DNA of 64,000 nucleotides from Anisakis pegreffii. Taxonomy: Eukaryota; Nematoda; Chromadorea; Rhabditida; Anisakidae. Positions 1 through 12,139 of the stretch are shown here, one piece after another. The first letter of the stretch is position 1, and every line of letters starts with the position of its first letter. The translations under genes were made by a program, and so were the position numbers. Location: positions 1 to 64,000 of the forward strand of contig JAPYMA010000263.1 of assembly GCA_035041965.1 (NCBI GenBank), given 5' to 3'. A model generated the notes under the pieces. That model was given only the letters and a program-made list of their open reading frames with translations, was not told where the DNA came from and ran no database searches.

Positions 1-3000
1 GAAGAGGAGATATAATACAAGCTATATTCCCCATCCACTCGTTGTGATGATATTTGATCTCAGCAAAAGTGATTTTGAAGTTTGCAACTTGAAACTGTGC
101 ATCACTGTCTAAAATATTTCGCATCCGAATGAACATTGAAAAATTTTCGATTGAAACTTCGGATTCATTGAGAGATAGTTTGGAACTGGTGAACGGCGGC
201 TGCTGAAAGAAGAGAAGATGGCTTGAAAGAAGCGAAAAGTGCAGACGAAATACGTTAATCGTAATTCGCATTGCGTATGAATATGAATATTCATCGATTT
301 TTCGTACGATTCCAGCTGAAGAAATCTGAATAAAGCGCTCATATGCTGCGAAATCGCTCCGTCTTCTTTCTCGCACAATTTCTGACAGAGAAAAGAGTTT
401 CGAGAGAGTGTGTATCTTTTTACTAATTCATGAATCCTGCAGAAAAAGGAAACGAGACGAATGAGCAGTGTTCACGTCTTTATTGGTTTAATTGTGGCAC
501 TTGCGAACATAAAATACCGTTGCGGGTGTTGCCTATCGCATTATTAGCATACGATGGAAACTCGATAGCTGCATTCCAATCACACATATTTTCGAGAACC
601 GAATTGAAGAAATTCAACGAGCCAACATATCTGTTGAGAAAATATTATAATATGGTGAAAAATTTGCATTTTTGCGATGAACACAGCCCACACTCACATC
701 ATCGCTGGCCAATTTGGGCACGCGATTTCAATTCATAAATGAAATTTGCTAAAAATTTTGGTTCGAAATGTAAGGAATGCTCGCAGAATGCACTAAAGAC
801 TTTGAAATCAATTTTCGGCGCATTTTTTAGGGCACCAAACGGTCAAGAGCTTGTTGCCAGATCGGCTGGGCACTCTTGATCTTCTTGGTCACAATGAGCT
901 GCACGTATCATTGCACTGTTGTTCAGTTTGGAATTCTGCAACTGCACTATCCAATTGTAATTGCATTACAATTTTCTCTATAATCATACTTAAAAACATA
1001 TTCAGACAAAAAACAAGCCCCTCATGACAAAATATTCAATCGCTCACTTAAAAAAAGACCGAAAAAAATCAATAGCAATGTTTTCGTTTCCTTTGCGTAT
1101 CGAAAGTCGTATCGAATTGAAGCTGCTCAATCTGTTTGAAGGCACGACATCAAGTCATAACTACCATAGAGATAGTTTCCAACAACTTCTCCTTCCGAAT
1201 ATCAAATGAATTTGAGAGTCTCTCTTTAGAAATGTTCCCATTGAAGATTCTCCTGTTCCGGCATATTGAATTTGGAATTGTCAATCGACACAATGCGATG
1301 CGATTCATATGACTTCGCCATCTGCTCTGCTATTACAATCAAGGTAATAACAAACATCACAATTAATTTGCATATTTCGGCAGCTCTTCATCTCATTTAT
1401 TCCGCACACGTTTGGCAATGCACGTAGCATCACTTCGAAGAAGTGTTTTTGATACGTCAATTTGCATTATCAGGATTCCATTTTGTCAAACTTAATCTTG
1501 GATTGCGTTCATGCTTTAATATCTGTGTTGGTTTGTTTCATTTGCGTGCAGAACGGCCATTTTCCTCATCCGCATCCGGCAAATACCTTCGTATAGAAGG
1601 CAAGAGGTATGCAATGTTTTATTCCATTCTTCATGAAATTAACATTAACATCGTTCTCTACTAATGATTCATTCTTTCAACTAGCAATAGAAAGAATTTA
1701 TAAGTGACGTGTGCTAATCCAATTTTTTGATATCGATAATTGTGTTGTACATAGCACATTTTTTGCTCAAATTTTTGAGTGTCGCAAAATAATAATTAGT
1801 TAGACTTGATGATCATCACATACTGAGAGGAACTCCAGGACTGCAGTCGAATAGCTGATTATTAGACTGGCTGTAGGCGACTGAATTCGGAAATTAGAAG
1901 CACTTTTCAGAGGACGACCTTTCAATGAATTTTGCTATTCAATTGTAAGTATGAATCAACTCTCACGGATGAAAAGGCTCTTCGTTGAGAAAATTAGCAA
2001 CAGGATGCAAGCTGAGTCATGCTTCTTTCCGTTTACGGCTGTAACCGCAACACAACATCAATGTAATTCATCATATCGCTCTCAAACGACGCTTTATTCA
2101 AATAGGTTGCATAATTCAGTCTAAAATCTTCCATCACTGGACTCATTATTCAATATATTGTCCGACGTACAACTTCTGCAATTATTAATCATTCGTAATC
2201 CTCAACAGCTACTTCCAACCGACTGAATATTGCCCACTAAACAACAACCAACCTACTACTAAGTTCTTCATTCAACGCACTCGTCGTCGTAAATGATCAG
2301 TTCAGCCTCTAATCACTACCACCGTACTATTTCGTTCTCGACTCTATTTCTTTGTGTTAGCAACAACTCTCCAAGCTTCTCATACTGCACATTCATCTAG
2401 CTGCCATCAGCTCATCTATACTAATGCTCATTTCAGCCGTTCGCTTCGATCAATGCTCTTACATAAGCTCACAAGCATATTGCTCTTCGTACTGCTCTCT
2501 TTACTTTTCATTCAGTTAAACGTTCCAACTGCAAAAGCCTTTTTTATGAGAACGAGGCCAATTCCATATGCTTCACTACAATTTTGATCAGCAAATTGAA
2601 CGATCATTCTAATATTCGCAATTAAGCCGTGTCCCTAGGTGATCTATTAAGTCTCAGGCTGGAGTGACTTCCTTGACATAATCATTTCCATGAATATATC
2701 CATCACAAGCCAAAGCATGTTCTTCCTCTCTATTCGTTGCTTTAAACAATTGTTGCCAATCGCATTCCTAACCGATGCTTTTATCTTTCTTTTCAATTCT
2801 TTGTGCCAGTCTCATGTGCTTTGACTGAAAACTTCTGTCGTTTGTCGTCTCTTCACATGAATTTTTTGTCCGCAGTTCATTTTAATTCTTCAATAGATGA
2901 GCAGTTTTGATATGCTTTCAGTCATTTTTATCAGCTCATAATCATCACGAATTCATCTTCACATGAATAACAAATTTTATATTTTCCCTAGTTCAGTTAA

Positions 3001-3641
3001 TAATTGGAACGCCATGAGTTTTAGTATATTTACAACCGAGCACTTATTCTTAATGTTCATTACTATCAGGGACGTTAAAGTGTTCATCTCTAGACCACTG
3101 TAATATAAACATTTAGTCAGATTTACCTGAATAAGATAACAGCGTTCAGGCCCGAGAAGAATGTTTTCCGAGAGTGGAAGTTAACAAGATCACGACTTTA
3201 TTGTTCATTGTCGCATGCTTTACTAACTGAGAGTGCCTTATGTGGCGTGATCTCTGATGGAATATTCGCACATTCATAAGTTTTTAGCTAATTTTCTTGT
3301 TTGCATCAACAAGTATCCTGATGGTTGTTTGTATTACTCCAAATTGTCGAGTGCATTTGTTTATTCAGATGTTTGCTTGTATAATCGTTTATCTGATCGT
3401 CACCAGTCGAATTCCTTGTTTACGTCTGAAATGGACTGACTGCTATACGAACTAATCGTCATCTGATATCGTTTTACATGCCCACAGCACAGTGATTGTT
3501 CTTGGAATACATTGCATTCTCATAACGTCCAAGTATCAAATTCTCTCTGCTAACATAGAAATGCCAGATCATGTGAGCGTTTTGCATCGTTTGAATTAGT
3601 GTCAACGGCCGTTTACGTCGAGTGTGATTGGTTGCGATTGT
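1..3641. other. Intergenic region without a recognised gene
   Basis: No family could be recognised on either strand. A segment at 831-904 has a T-rich acceptor before it, a GTATCA donor after it and an open frame, but the other frames and the antisense strand read equally well, so it is not called. A short open segment at 1549-1606 between CAG and GTATGC has the same weakness. The stretch may hold exons of a gene lying mostly outside the window. Confidence 0.4.
2453..2587 (+). CDS. Possible small secreted peptide precursor (weak)
   Basis: A 44-codon frame starts 16 bases after a CATTTCAG acceptor-like site. It opens with Met-Leu-Leu-His-Lys and a run of about 17 hydrophobic residues ending Thr-Ala-Lys-Ala, which reads as a signal peptide, and leaves a 15-residue tail rich in Arg, Pro and aromatic residues before a stop. 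There is no dibasic cleavage site and no Gly for amidation, so a classical neuropeptide precursor is not supported. Short frames with a hydrophobic stretch arise by chance in AT-rich DNA, so this stays a low-confidence candidate. Confidence 0.15.
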   Translation: MLLHKLTSILLFVLLSLLFIQLNVPTAKAFFMRTRPIPYASLQF

Positions 3642-3830
3642 TGATGACATCCGACCGACCGTTGGCCGGAAAACTCCAACAATTTCGGTCGGAATCTCGA
3701 CGGTTGCATTCCAACCGAACCGTTCTGATAGTCGGTTGGAATTCCGACTGCCGGAATGATAAAAAGTTAAGTCGGTGGGTCATCTCGGTCGGATTCCGAC
3801 CGGCACGAAATTTCGCTCAGACGCCATCAC
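3642..3830. repeat. Inverted-repeat element, family 1, copy A
   Basis: About 190 bp with complementary ends: left end TGATGACATCCGACCGACC, right end closing GACGCCATCAC. The interior is built of short motifs of the type GGTCGGAATTCCGACC, many self-complementary. The same ends and motifs recur at 24372-24510, 50217-50462 and 60006-60187. No coding capacity is visible, so it behaves like a non-autonomous MITE-like element. No target-site duplication could be fixed by eye. Confidence 0.8.
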
Positions 3831-5954
3831 TAGTTCCAGTGAAAAATAGCAACCGCTTCTGATGTCGTACCCAAAAGTTATCAGTCATAAAAACGGTCAA
3901 AAATATTCAAGTTGTAGAATGAAATGATTACTTGTTTCATTCATGTATGAATTTGGTTCTTGTTCAGTTGCAGTAATGATCTCTTGTCATTGTTCCGAGT
4001 ATGATTATTTAGGCGTATCAATAGTAAAGATTAGTTCTATCTTAAGCAATGTGCTTGTTGAATATTTCTAATTGTAAGGTGTTTCAAAATCCAAATCAAC
4101 ATTCAAAATTCGTTCCATATACATTTGAAAGTGAATTTATTTAACGGAGGAAAACTTGCTGTGGTTGACCACAAAAACGTTGCATTATCGATCGTTTCGT
4201 CGCAATAGATCCACTGAATTTACCTGATGCTAGGATATAACGATGAACTTGCTGAGGTGAGCAAGTGATCTCCTTGAAGCGTTCTTCGTCAGTATTGCAG
4301 GAAGTGAATAAATGAGAGCACCCTGGCTCTGTTATTATTGTTATTTAAATGTGCCTTGAAATGGATGATTGGATTGCTGCATCGATCGTTTATGCAACAG
4401 TTTTCTAGAAATTTTCATCCCATTTCCTTGTGCTTTTCACCAGTTTTCCTATTATCCACTTCAAAAGTATGAAAAAAATTTCTTTATCGCCTCGAAGATC
4501 AGTGAAGAGGCATGAAATCATCGGAGGTATTGCACCATAATCACATACTAATCGTAAGCTTGATCCTGCAAAGTCTGAAACTTGGGCATCTCAAATCAAC
4601 CTCTTCGATCATCCAGTTTCTTGCATTTGAGATTGCATCCGACGAAGTCTTTATCGGCTTGGTCTATGTCGAATTGAATAACGGAAAAAAGCAACATTTA
4701 ACTTTGCCACTATTCATGAAAGGCTTCATTCAGTAGGGATTATCTCATTAATCCGCATTTAATGGAGCTTCTCTGTATTTCTCATCTACACTCTCATATT
4801 CACATTAAATGCCTAGTTGAGTGATATGATTTTCCTTTTTTTTGATTTGCAATCAAATATGAAACTTCTAGTAATGCAAATAATCAAACAAATAGAATAT
4901 GCTACTCTACTCAAATGAAAGCAAGCATCTGCTACATAAAAAAGAACTTTCAACAGTTTTGGTTCGGGATTAAAGTAATCTGATAGTGATGCATAAAAAA
5001 CGCAAATCTCTCATTACTTTTAATTGCATTTTTAGTGAATTCTCATTAGTTCATGGTGTTCTTCATGCTTGTCTGAATGCATGCTGGTTTCACTCAAGCA
5101 AAACTGATCATTCCATATAGTGGAATACATATCCGTAACCGTTTGCTCGTGGCCAGCATGATGAATGCTTACAGCTGATCAAATTGCATAATTCAGATTA
5201 TTTATGCTCCTCAATCCTCATTAAACTGCACATTTCACCGAAATGCTTTTCATTTCATCTGAATGTTAAGCATTTTTTACTTACGCAAATGTTTTTCATG
5301 AATTATACTTGCTCTCATTTGCTCCCTTCAAAGGGCATTGTCACGGCAATCGCTTACAACTAACAAATCCCACTGCTCTATGTAACGACTCATTGTCATG
5401 CTCTCATTGTCAATATATTATTGAAGATCAAAGTGAATTTTATCATAACAAATTGAAGATTCTCAAGGGAATGTTCCATGCAATTCAGTTCCACGTAAAA
5501 GTTAAACGTTGAAATGTTCTCGTTGAAAACGTTGATTAAATAAAATGAAAACGAGAATATTTGGTCGCTGTCAGTTTGATATATTTGAATAATTGAAAGC
5601 ATTTAATTTGGATGAACATGAGTAAATGAATTCATCGGATTGTGAGAGCATTCACGTTATGCAATTTAAATGCAACATTGAGCATAAACTTTTCGTTTTG
5701 TTGCCAACTGCAGTTATCCGTCTACCAATTACTACTTCCATGAAAATTGATTATGCGGCTATATTCATGGCCGTGTTGAATGTTGTGAACGAACGTGTTC
5801 GCGCAAACGGCATGCATATAGCATTACTACGATCGTCAACACATGATACTGTTTCGTAATGTTGTCATTTATCTGCCACAATCGGACGACTGCACGAATC
5901 TCGTGATTGACTTCTGTTGACTCAAGCCATAAACCTTAGTGATTTATCACGTTT
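3831..5954. other. Upstream region of the FUT8-like gene; no gene seen
   Basis: Only short chance-like reading frames are visible. The promoter or trans-splice site of the FUT8-like gene should lie in the right part. The best nearby acceptor-like site is CACTCCAG just after position 5955, so the mapped start is uncertain and an additional 5' non-coding exon cannot be excluded. Confidence 0.4.
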
Positions 5955-8900
5955 ATGATCACTCCAGGATATGGTGACGTTTCTCGCAATATGATACAAT
6001 TGAAATGTTCTATGCGACGTGCCACAATAGCGGCTGTTGCAATTTGGATGATTATATTCATTTATCTGGCAATAAGTATTTTCACGCTGCAATCCAAAGG
6101 TTACAATTCAAGCGTATTTGAAAGAGTTGCAATCGGACTGGAATAATGCGTTTTTTTTTTCGACAATCATTATCGAAAGTTGTGTTGGTTCAAAAATAAA
6201 CGAAGTGTTCATTTTGATCGCTTTTCTCCCTCACAGTTGTTTTATGATGAAAACGATTGATATAAATGGCACAGAAAAGAGATTCTATCGTCGAAAGCAA
6301 TTTCCTTTCGAATTTATACGATTTTTGATGAGAACAATGTTTGGAGATTGAAAAAGAGGCGTCATATCACTGAATTAGCAAATGCATCTTCATTTATGAG
6401 TTGCTAGGAAATGAAAATGAATCGGTTGAAGATCTCTTGATTTATGACATGAATGCGATGAGCAGCACAATGACAAGTCAGTCAAAAACTGAAATTTGTT
6501 CAATTTATGAATATTTGAAATGAAATTTTCCTCAATTTTCAAATGCATAATGTAACTGAAAACACTTGCAATCGATGAAACTCGCTTGGGGATAGTTATG
6601 AGAGAGCTCTATCGAAAAATGGTTGTCGTAGAAGCTGATGCGATTCATTAATAGAAATACCGAAAACGAAAGTGTTTACAGAACGAGAAGACCGAAACGA
6701 ACCACAAAAGAAAACTGATCCACTGGTGATCAAGTATGAAGAATCACGGAAGAAAATTATTTCGTTGTATGAGAATATCGATGAATTGAAAAGGTTGCTG
6801 TCGGAAAAAGACGCGTTGTTGAGTGGAAATCCAAAACTGAAATTGATTCCTATTGCTGGCAATGGTAAATCAGAGAGTCGTGATGAAATACCTCATACCC
6901 TATACACAAAAGACCATGAAGTAGGTGATGCTCAATTGGAACTTAATCTTTGATCACGTTTACTAATAGATTCATTGACAACATGATAATGTACCTCACA
7001 ACAGCAATTGAAATTAATCGTATATTACGCAGCAGGAATTGTATTCATTTTGATACGAATGAATAATGTCCATAGATTGAACAGCACCATCATGAACTTA
7101 TTTTCTTTACGAGAGCGTTGATGTTCATCAACATAATTAGAGGACACCATTCCGTGTTCCTCGAATACAATTCATGTTAGAATTTGAGATTTGTGCTCAC
7201 AATTCCAGACGATCGAATTCGACGTGAATGGATTGAAATCAGTAGGAGAGTTGAGAAAAGAATATTTGCGGTAAACATTTTCGAAATATGAACAGAACAT
7301 GTAGATTCGGATGACGTATCGCCCAGACTTTATCCGAATTCAGTGAGTGAATTGGTTTCAGATGGCTAGACGCAACTTGGACAATTCAATTAAGGAACTC
7401 TTCTACTACCTCAATAGCCAGTTTGAACACGCTAAATATCTTTCGTTCGCAAATCACGCTATCAATCAGGTTGTTGTATTTTCTAACTCGTTCAACAATT
7501 ATTTAGTTGTTTGTTAATTGCTGAAGATTCTCCGGAGAGCTATACAATTTTCCGGAGAGCTATACAATTTTCCGGAGAGCTATACAATTTTCCGGAGAGC
7601 TATACAGTTTTCCGGAGAGCTATGCAGTTTTCCGGAGAGCTGTACAATTTTCCGGAGAGCTATACAATTTTCCGTCCATTTCTTCTGGTGACTTCCTCTT
7701 GCTACTGTGATCACCATTGATAGCTGAAGTAATCTTCCGCAAACTGGAGTATTCGTATTCATAACAGTCATACACTTTAATGACTATATGAGTTAATTAT
7801 GATAACCATATGAGATCTCAACCTAAATGATCACACCTGAAAGCATAGAAGTTTTGAACATGGTGCACATGTTGTGCTGAGTTATTACGAATTCGATTGT
7901 GATGCACTTTGATGCCCATAGTCAGTGCTACAGTAGTGGTTTCGAGAATTCCAATTTTGTCAAATTTTATTTTTGAATAGCCAAATTTCTTGCGGTATCG
8001 CTAAAATTTCTGCGTACTTTTCTCCTCCGAAGTCATCGATCGGGTTGACATTTCTTTCAATAATCTCTCTAATTATACGTACTTCAGACACTGTCACTGA
8101 TCGCTCAGTCAGCTGCATTTTCGAGCGTTGACCGTGCAGATCGGTGGCGTGAGAAGGCTTTGGCCAACATATCTGAAGAAATGCAATTGCATCTCGACAA
8201 ACTTCAGCATCCGTCCGACTGTGCATCAGCTAGGTTAGAACTCGAACTTACGTTCAACAGCATTGCTTATGGGAATAGCGACGCACTTGAAGCATTCATT
8301 CATCAGGTGTCGTGTGAAGTAGACCAAATAAATGGTAAACCTCAAGCAGGAACGGCTCATTAATATGAGTCTAATGAAAATTCGCGAGGCGAGTATTTGA
8401 TGCAGGGAATGTACAGAAAAATTTCGTTCAACGACCCAATCAAATTCGCCTTATGATCCTTCTGGCCGATCAGAAAGGATCAGTACATTGAGAGCAATGT
8501 GATGTTGAGACAGCAAGTACATTCTGCATAAAGCAAGAAAAGTTTATCATATTCAATCACGATTGAATACGCTGATATCTCCCGTCAAGGAATGCATTCC
8601 GTTCTATGCAGCTGTGAGTCAGTTCACTGGTTTCAGCAGCTACCAAAATCGAAATATTGCTATATTCGAGTGCTGAAAATTTTGTAAATTTACGAAGCTT
8701 AATCGTTATTTCTGGATTAGCCGGGCTATCAAACGTTTGTAACGTTACTGACCACAATGCTCGCGTTTCCATGCGCATTGTTTTAGCCTCAATTTACGCC
8801 ACTCTGCTAGCTAGGCGAGCAGGCCAACCGAACACAACCGAGTAATTAATTAGTTGTCGTGAATACTTTGCATAATTAATCGTGGCCAAATACCAATCCA

Positions 8901-11900
8901 ATAAGTAATCATAACTCCAATAAAATAAATATTCCGCCGATCGCTCACAGCGATTGACAAAACAATTAGTCGATGTCTGAGTAACAATAATAAATTGTTA
9001 TGTGTTTTTGTAATGGCATCATGCTCACGGATTGCTAAAATGGATGACACAAAATTTAAGGGCACTCGTATGTACTCTGAATAAAGGTTGTGGATTTGGC
9101 TGTCAGTTGCATCACGTAACGTATTGTTTTATCGTTGCTTATGGCACCAATCGAACACTGATATTACATCGTGACGGTAAAGAATGGAATTACTCCGAAC
9201 GTGGCTGGTCGGCCGCATTTCGCCCGGTATCCGGTTGCAAACATGACCAAATTTCCAAGGTACTGCACTCGGATCTGTGCTTGAGACTTTAACTGACCGG
9301 TAGCATTCCTCGAGGAAAGAAACTGCTATGAAAAGGCAAAAAGTTGGGGGGTGGGACGGAAGGAAGAGTGACTGTTGTTAGAAAGGGAGTTTTCGGTTCA
9401 GGATGGAATGATTTATATTCAGTAGTAATGCATTTTGATCAGTTGCTCTAACATCAACAGTGTTTAATTTGAAATGATTTGAAGTCACTTCAAGTCAAGA
9501 GCAGCATCTTTTATTTTCAATTTTTTTTCAACCAATGTTATGTTAATTCATCACCAACTTTATACCTCAACGTTGTCATCAAATGTTACTTCCATCGTCA
9601 CTTTTTTCTGAGTTCGGCCAAACGAATCGTCATCATCAGATCATTTTGTGAAATTCTTGAATCCTAAAGCTATCTTCCATTTTTGTTCAGCACTCTCTGA
9701 GCTTTACGATGGGCTCAGAGGATTGATCTATCGGTCACAGTTCTGATGATTATTGTGCACTTGACTGGTGACATTCCAGGATCAACGTGACGAGAACGAA
9801 TGGTCGTCAGTTGAGGCAAACGCAGCGCACCGGGTCGTAAAGCTTCCGATAATCGATGGACTCTACGGTCGTCCACCATTCCTGCCGTTAGCAATTCCCA
9901 AGCATCTTGCCGATGACCTCATCAAACTCCATTCCAATCCACCCGTTTTCTTCATATCACAGGTTGCTTCACTGACAAATCGCTGTTTGTTTGTCATTTC
10001 CGAATGACTGATCTGGCATTTATTGATGATCACTCGATTCAGCGTTACATTCAAACAGTTCAAACCTATACTAATTTGGCTCCCTGTTTGAGATTCAAGC
10101 AACACGCATATTGATAACAATAACGTTGGTTCAGTTGAAATTTAGAATTGTGCAGAAAAATGACCAAATAAATTCGTTTTGATTCTGTGAAATTCCATTT
10201 GAAACGAGTCACGCTGTTGTATTGCTGGAGATGGAGTATTATGCATAATCGACGTGAACGGGTATTCGATGTGTATCACTGAATCGACATTTTCAGTTTA
10301 TGCGATATTTGATGCGACCAAACAGTTCACTCGCAAAACGAATCACCGAATTCGCCGCAAAAGTCTCCTTCGAGAGTGGTGAGTCCTCTGCCATCGAACC
10401 AATCCATATTGGCCTTGAGAGCAGAAAAGAGTACTTATCGAGATCAATTCTCTCTAAGCTTTCCAATCAACTACTAATTTGAATGATGCTGCTCAGGAAC
10501 CATAGAAACAAAGCTCAATATCAGTAAGGAGCTCAGTACCAAAAGTCAGCTTAGCTTTCGACGTTTTGTGGATAAGATGAAATATTGGAACATTAATGGG
10601 AAATGATAGCTGTCGAACGATTGAGAAGATGTTCGATGAACGAGTTGTAGGGCCGATTGTTGGACTGCAGATTCGAAGGACGGACAAGGTTGGAACTGAA
10701 GCTGAATTTCATGCACTTTCCGAATATATGAAGTGGACAGAATATTGGTTTCGAATACAGGAATATCGCCACGGTAAACCAGTCAAACGACGTATCTATG
10801 TGGCCACTGACGATCCAACAGTCTTTTCGGAAGCGAGAAAGAAGTATCTCATCCGTTTTCTTGTCAGATATTCATGTTCCATTTTAAATTTATCCACGTC
10901 GTTTCTGAATGCACTAATTTCAATTCATCATACTTCGGGAGGTAATCATCTCAACTTTTCGTTGATCGCAGTGCAGTTGAACCTCTGCTGCCTCATGAAG
11001 GTCATGAAACTAGCTACGGTGGTACCTGTCGAAAAAGCATGACTTTCTGATCCAGTAAAATCAGTGTTAGACAAATGCACTCTAAAATTGTGAAGTCGAC
11101 AGTGAATTAATGGTTGACAATGTTTTAATGATCGCCAGCGGAACAAAACCAGTTTTTGAGGATATTGAATAATCCCTGATGAAATCATCATATTCGATTC
11201 AGATATCCCAACTATGAGGTATTTGGTGATGCGGCTATATCGAATACTGCCAATACGAGGAGTCGATATTCGATTGAATCACTGTATGGTGTGATCATCG
11301 ATATTGAGATGCTTGCCAGGTTCTTTGCTTTCATTCCATTGAATTCTCACACACCTACTCGATCAGTCCTTTGTTCTTTCTTATTGAATCAATCCAAGTG
11401 GAATATTAACAAGTGATTTCAGATGTGACTATTTGGTGTGTACATTCAGTTCACAAGTGTGTCGAATGGGTTATGAACTTATGCAAATACGGGTCGGTGA
11501 TGCGGGTGATAACTTTCATTCTCTTGATGATCTTTACTATTACGGTGGACAACAAGGTTCTTTCATTACTCCTTATCAAACATTCACTTGTGTTCTCCAT
11601 ATCATATCAAATTTCATAGTTAATATGGGGTGATGTAACATGGAATAAAACAAATACACGATGAGATAATAATAATAATGCGAACGATTGAAGCATTCCT
11701 GGCTTCGAAAATTTTCATTAATTCATAGTGATGAAGTCATAATATAGCATCAGCTACAATACAGTGCAGAGCATTGGAAAGATTTACCGACCACGATGCA
11801 CTCTGCTCGTTATTAAGGAACTGAATTGCCTGAGTAGTGATTTGAACACATTTTCGGAAAACGCAGCTGAACAACATTGTGTTTTTTGGTTACTTCAGCT

Positions 11901-12095
11901 CATGAGCAAGTGGTTGTGGAGTCTTATCAAGCCGAGTCAAAGGACGAAATCGATCTGGAGATCGGCGATACGATCGGTATTGCGGGCAATCACTGGGACG
12001 GCTTTTCCAAAGGTACAAATCGTCGCAACGGAGCAGTCGGCCTTTATCCTTCATATAAAACACGCGAGAAATGGATCATTGTACCATTCCCTTAA
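5955..12095 (+). CDS. fut-8: Alpha-1,6-fucosyltransferase, FUT8 family
   Basis: Eleven exons: 5955-6099, 6682-6920, 7362-7469, 8109-8233, 9061-9259, 9780-9962, 10297-10378, about 10630-10843, 11203-11319, 11423-11556, 11899-12095; about 580 residues, close to the family's usual length. The family is a Golgi type II enzyme moving fucose from GDP-fucose to the innermost GlcNAc of N-glycans. Visible marks are an N-terminal membrane anchor (about residues 21-45), a coiled-coil stem ending Lys-Asp-His-Glu, [17 protein letters not shown], the GDP-fucose site [43 protein letters not shown] and a C-terminal SH3 domain with [10 protein letters not shown]. Exon phases agree at every junction except 7 to 8, where either a GTGAGT donor with a weak acceptor or an earlier GTCTCC donor fits. 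Translation may instead start at the Met codon at 5991. Compared with mammalian FUT8, about 25 residues seem absent between exons 3 and 4, so one short exon may be missed. Confidence 0.95.
7531..7674. repeat. 20-bp tandem repeat in FUT8-like intron 3
   Basis: Seven head-to-tail copies of TCCGGAGAGCTATACAATTT starting at 7531, 7551, 7571, 7591, 7611, 7631 and 7651, plus a partial eighth. Copies differ only at TATACAGTTT, TATGCAGTTT and TGTACAATTT. The period is not a multiple of three, so open frames crossing it on both strands are artefacts of the repeat. The sequence lies in the intron between exons 3 and 4. Confidence 0.97.
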
Positions 12096-12139
12096 TCGAT
12101 TCCTTCACATCACTGATAAGTTATTGTGTTTGTTGACCA

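Noticed and set aside
484..506. Spliced-leader RNA-like GGTTTAATT motif
   Set aside because: Only the first nine bases match; no donor site or Sm site follows.
831..904. Exon between a T-rich acceptor and a GTATCA donor
   Set aside because: The antisense strand and other frames are equally open and protein-like, and no partner exon with matching phase was found.
3599..3862. 87-codon frame rich in Arg and Ser
   Set aside because: It is the family-1 repeat element read through; the same happens in the copies at 24.4, 50.3 and 60.1 kb.
7511..7771. Open frames on both strands across the 20-bp repeat
   Set aside because: The 20-bp period without stops makes every frame open; not coding.
10596..11042. 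148-codon frame taken as one exon
   Set aside because: Only its first part is FUT8 exon 8; beyond 10843 the frame runs into the intron.
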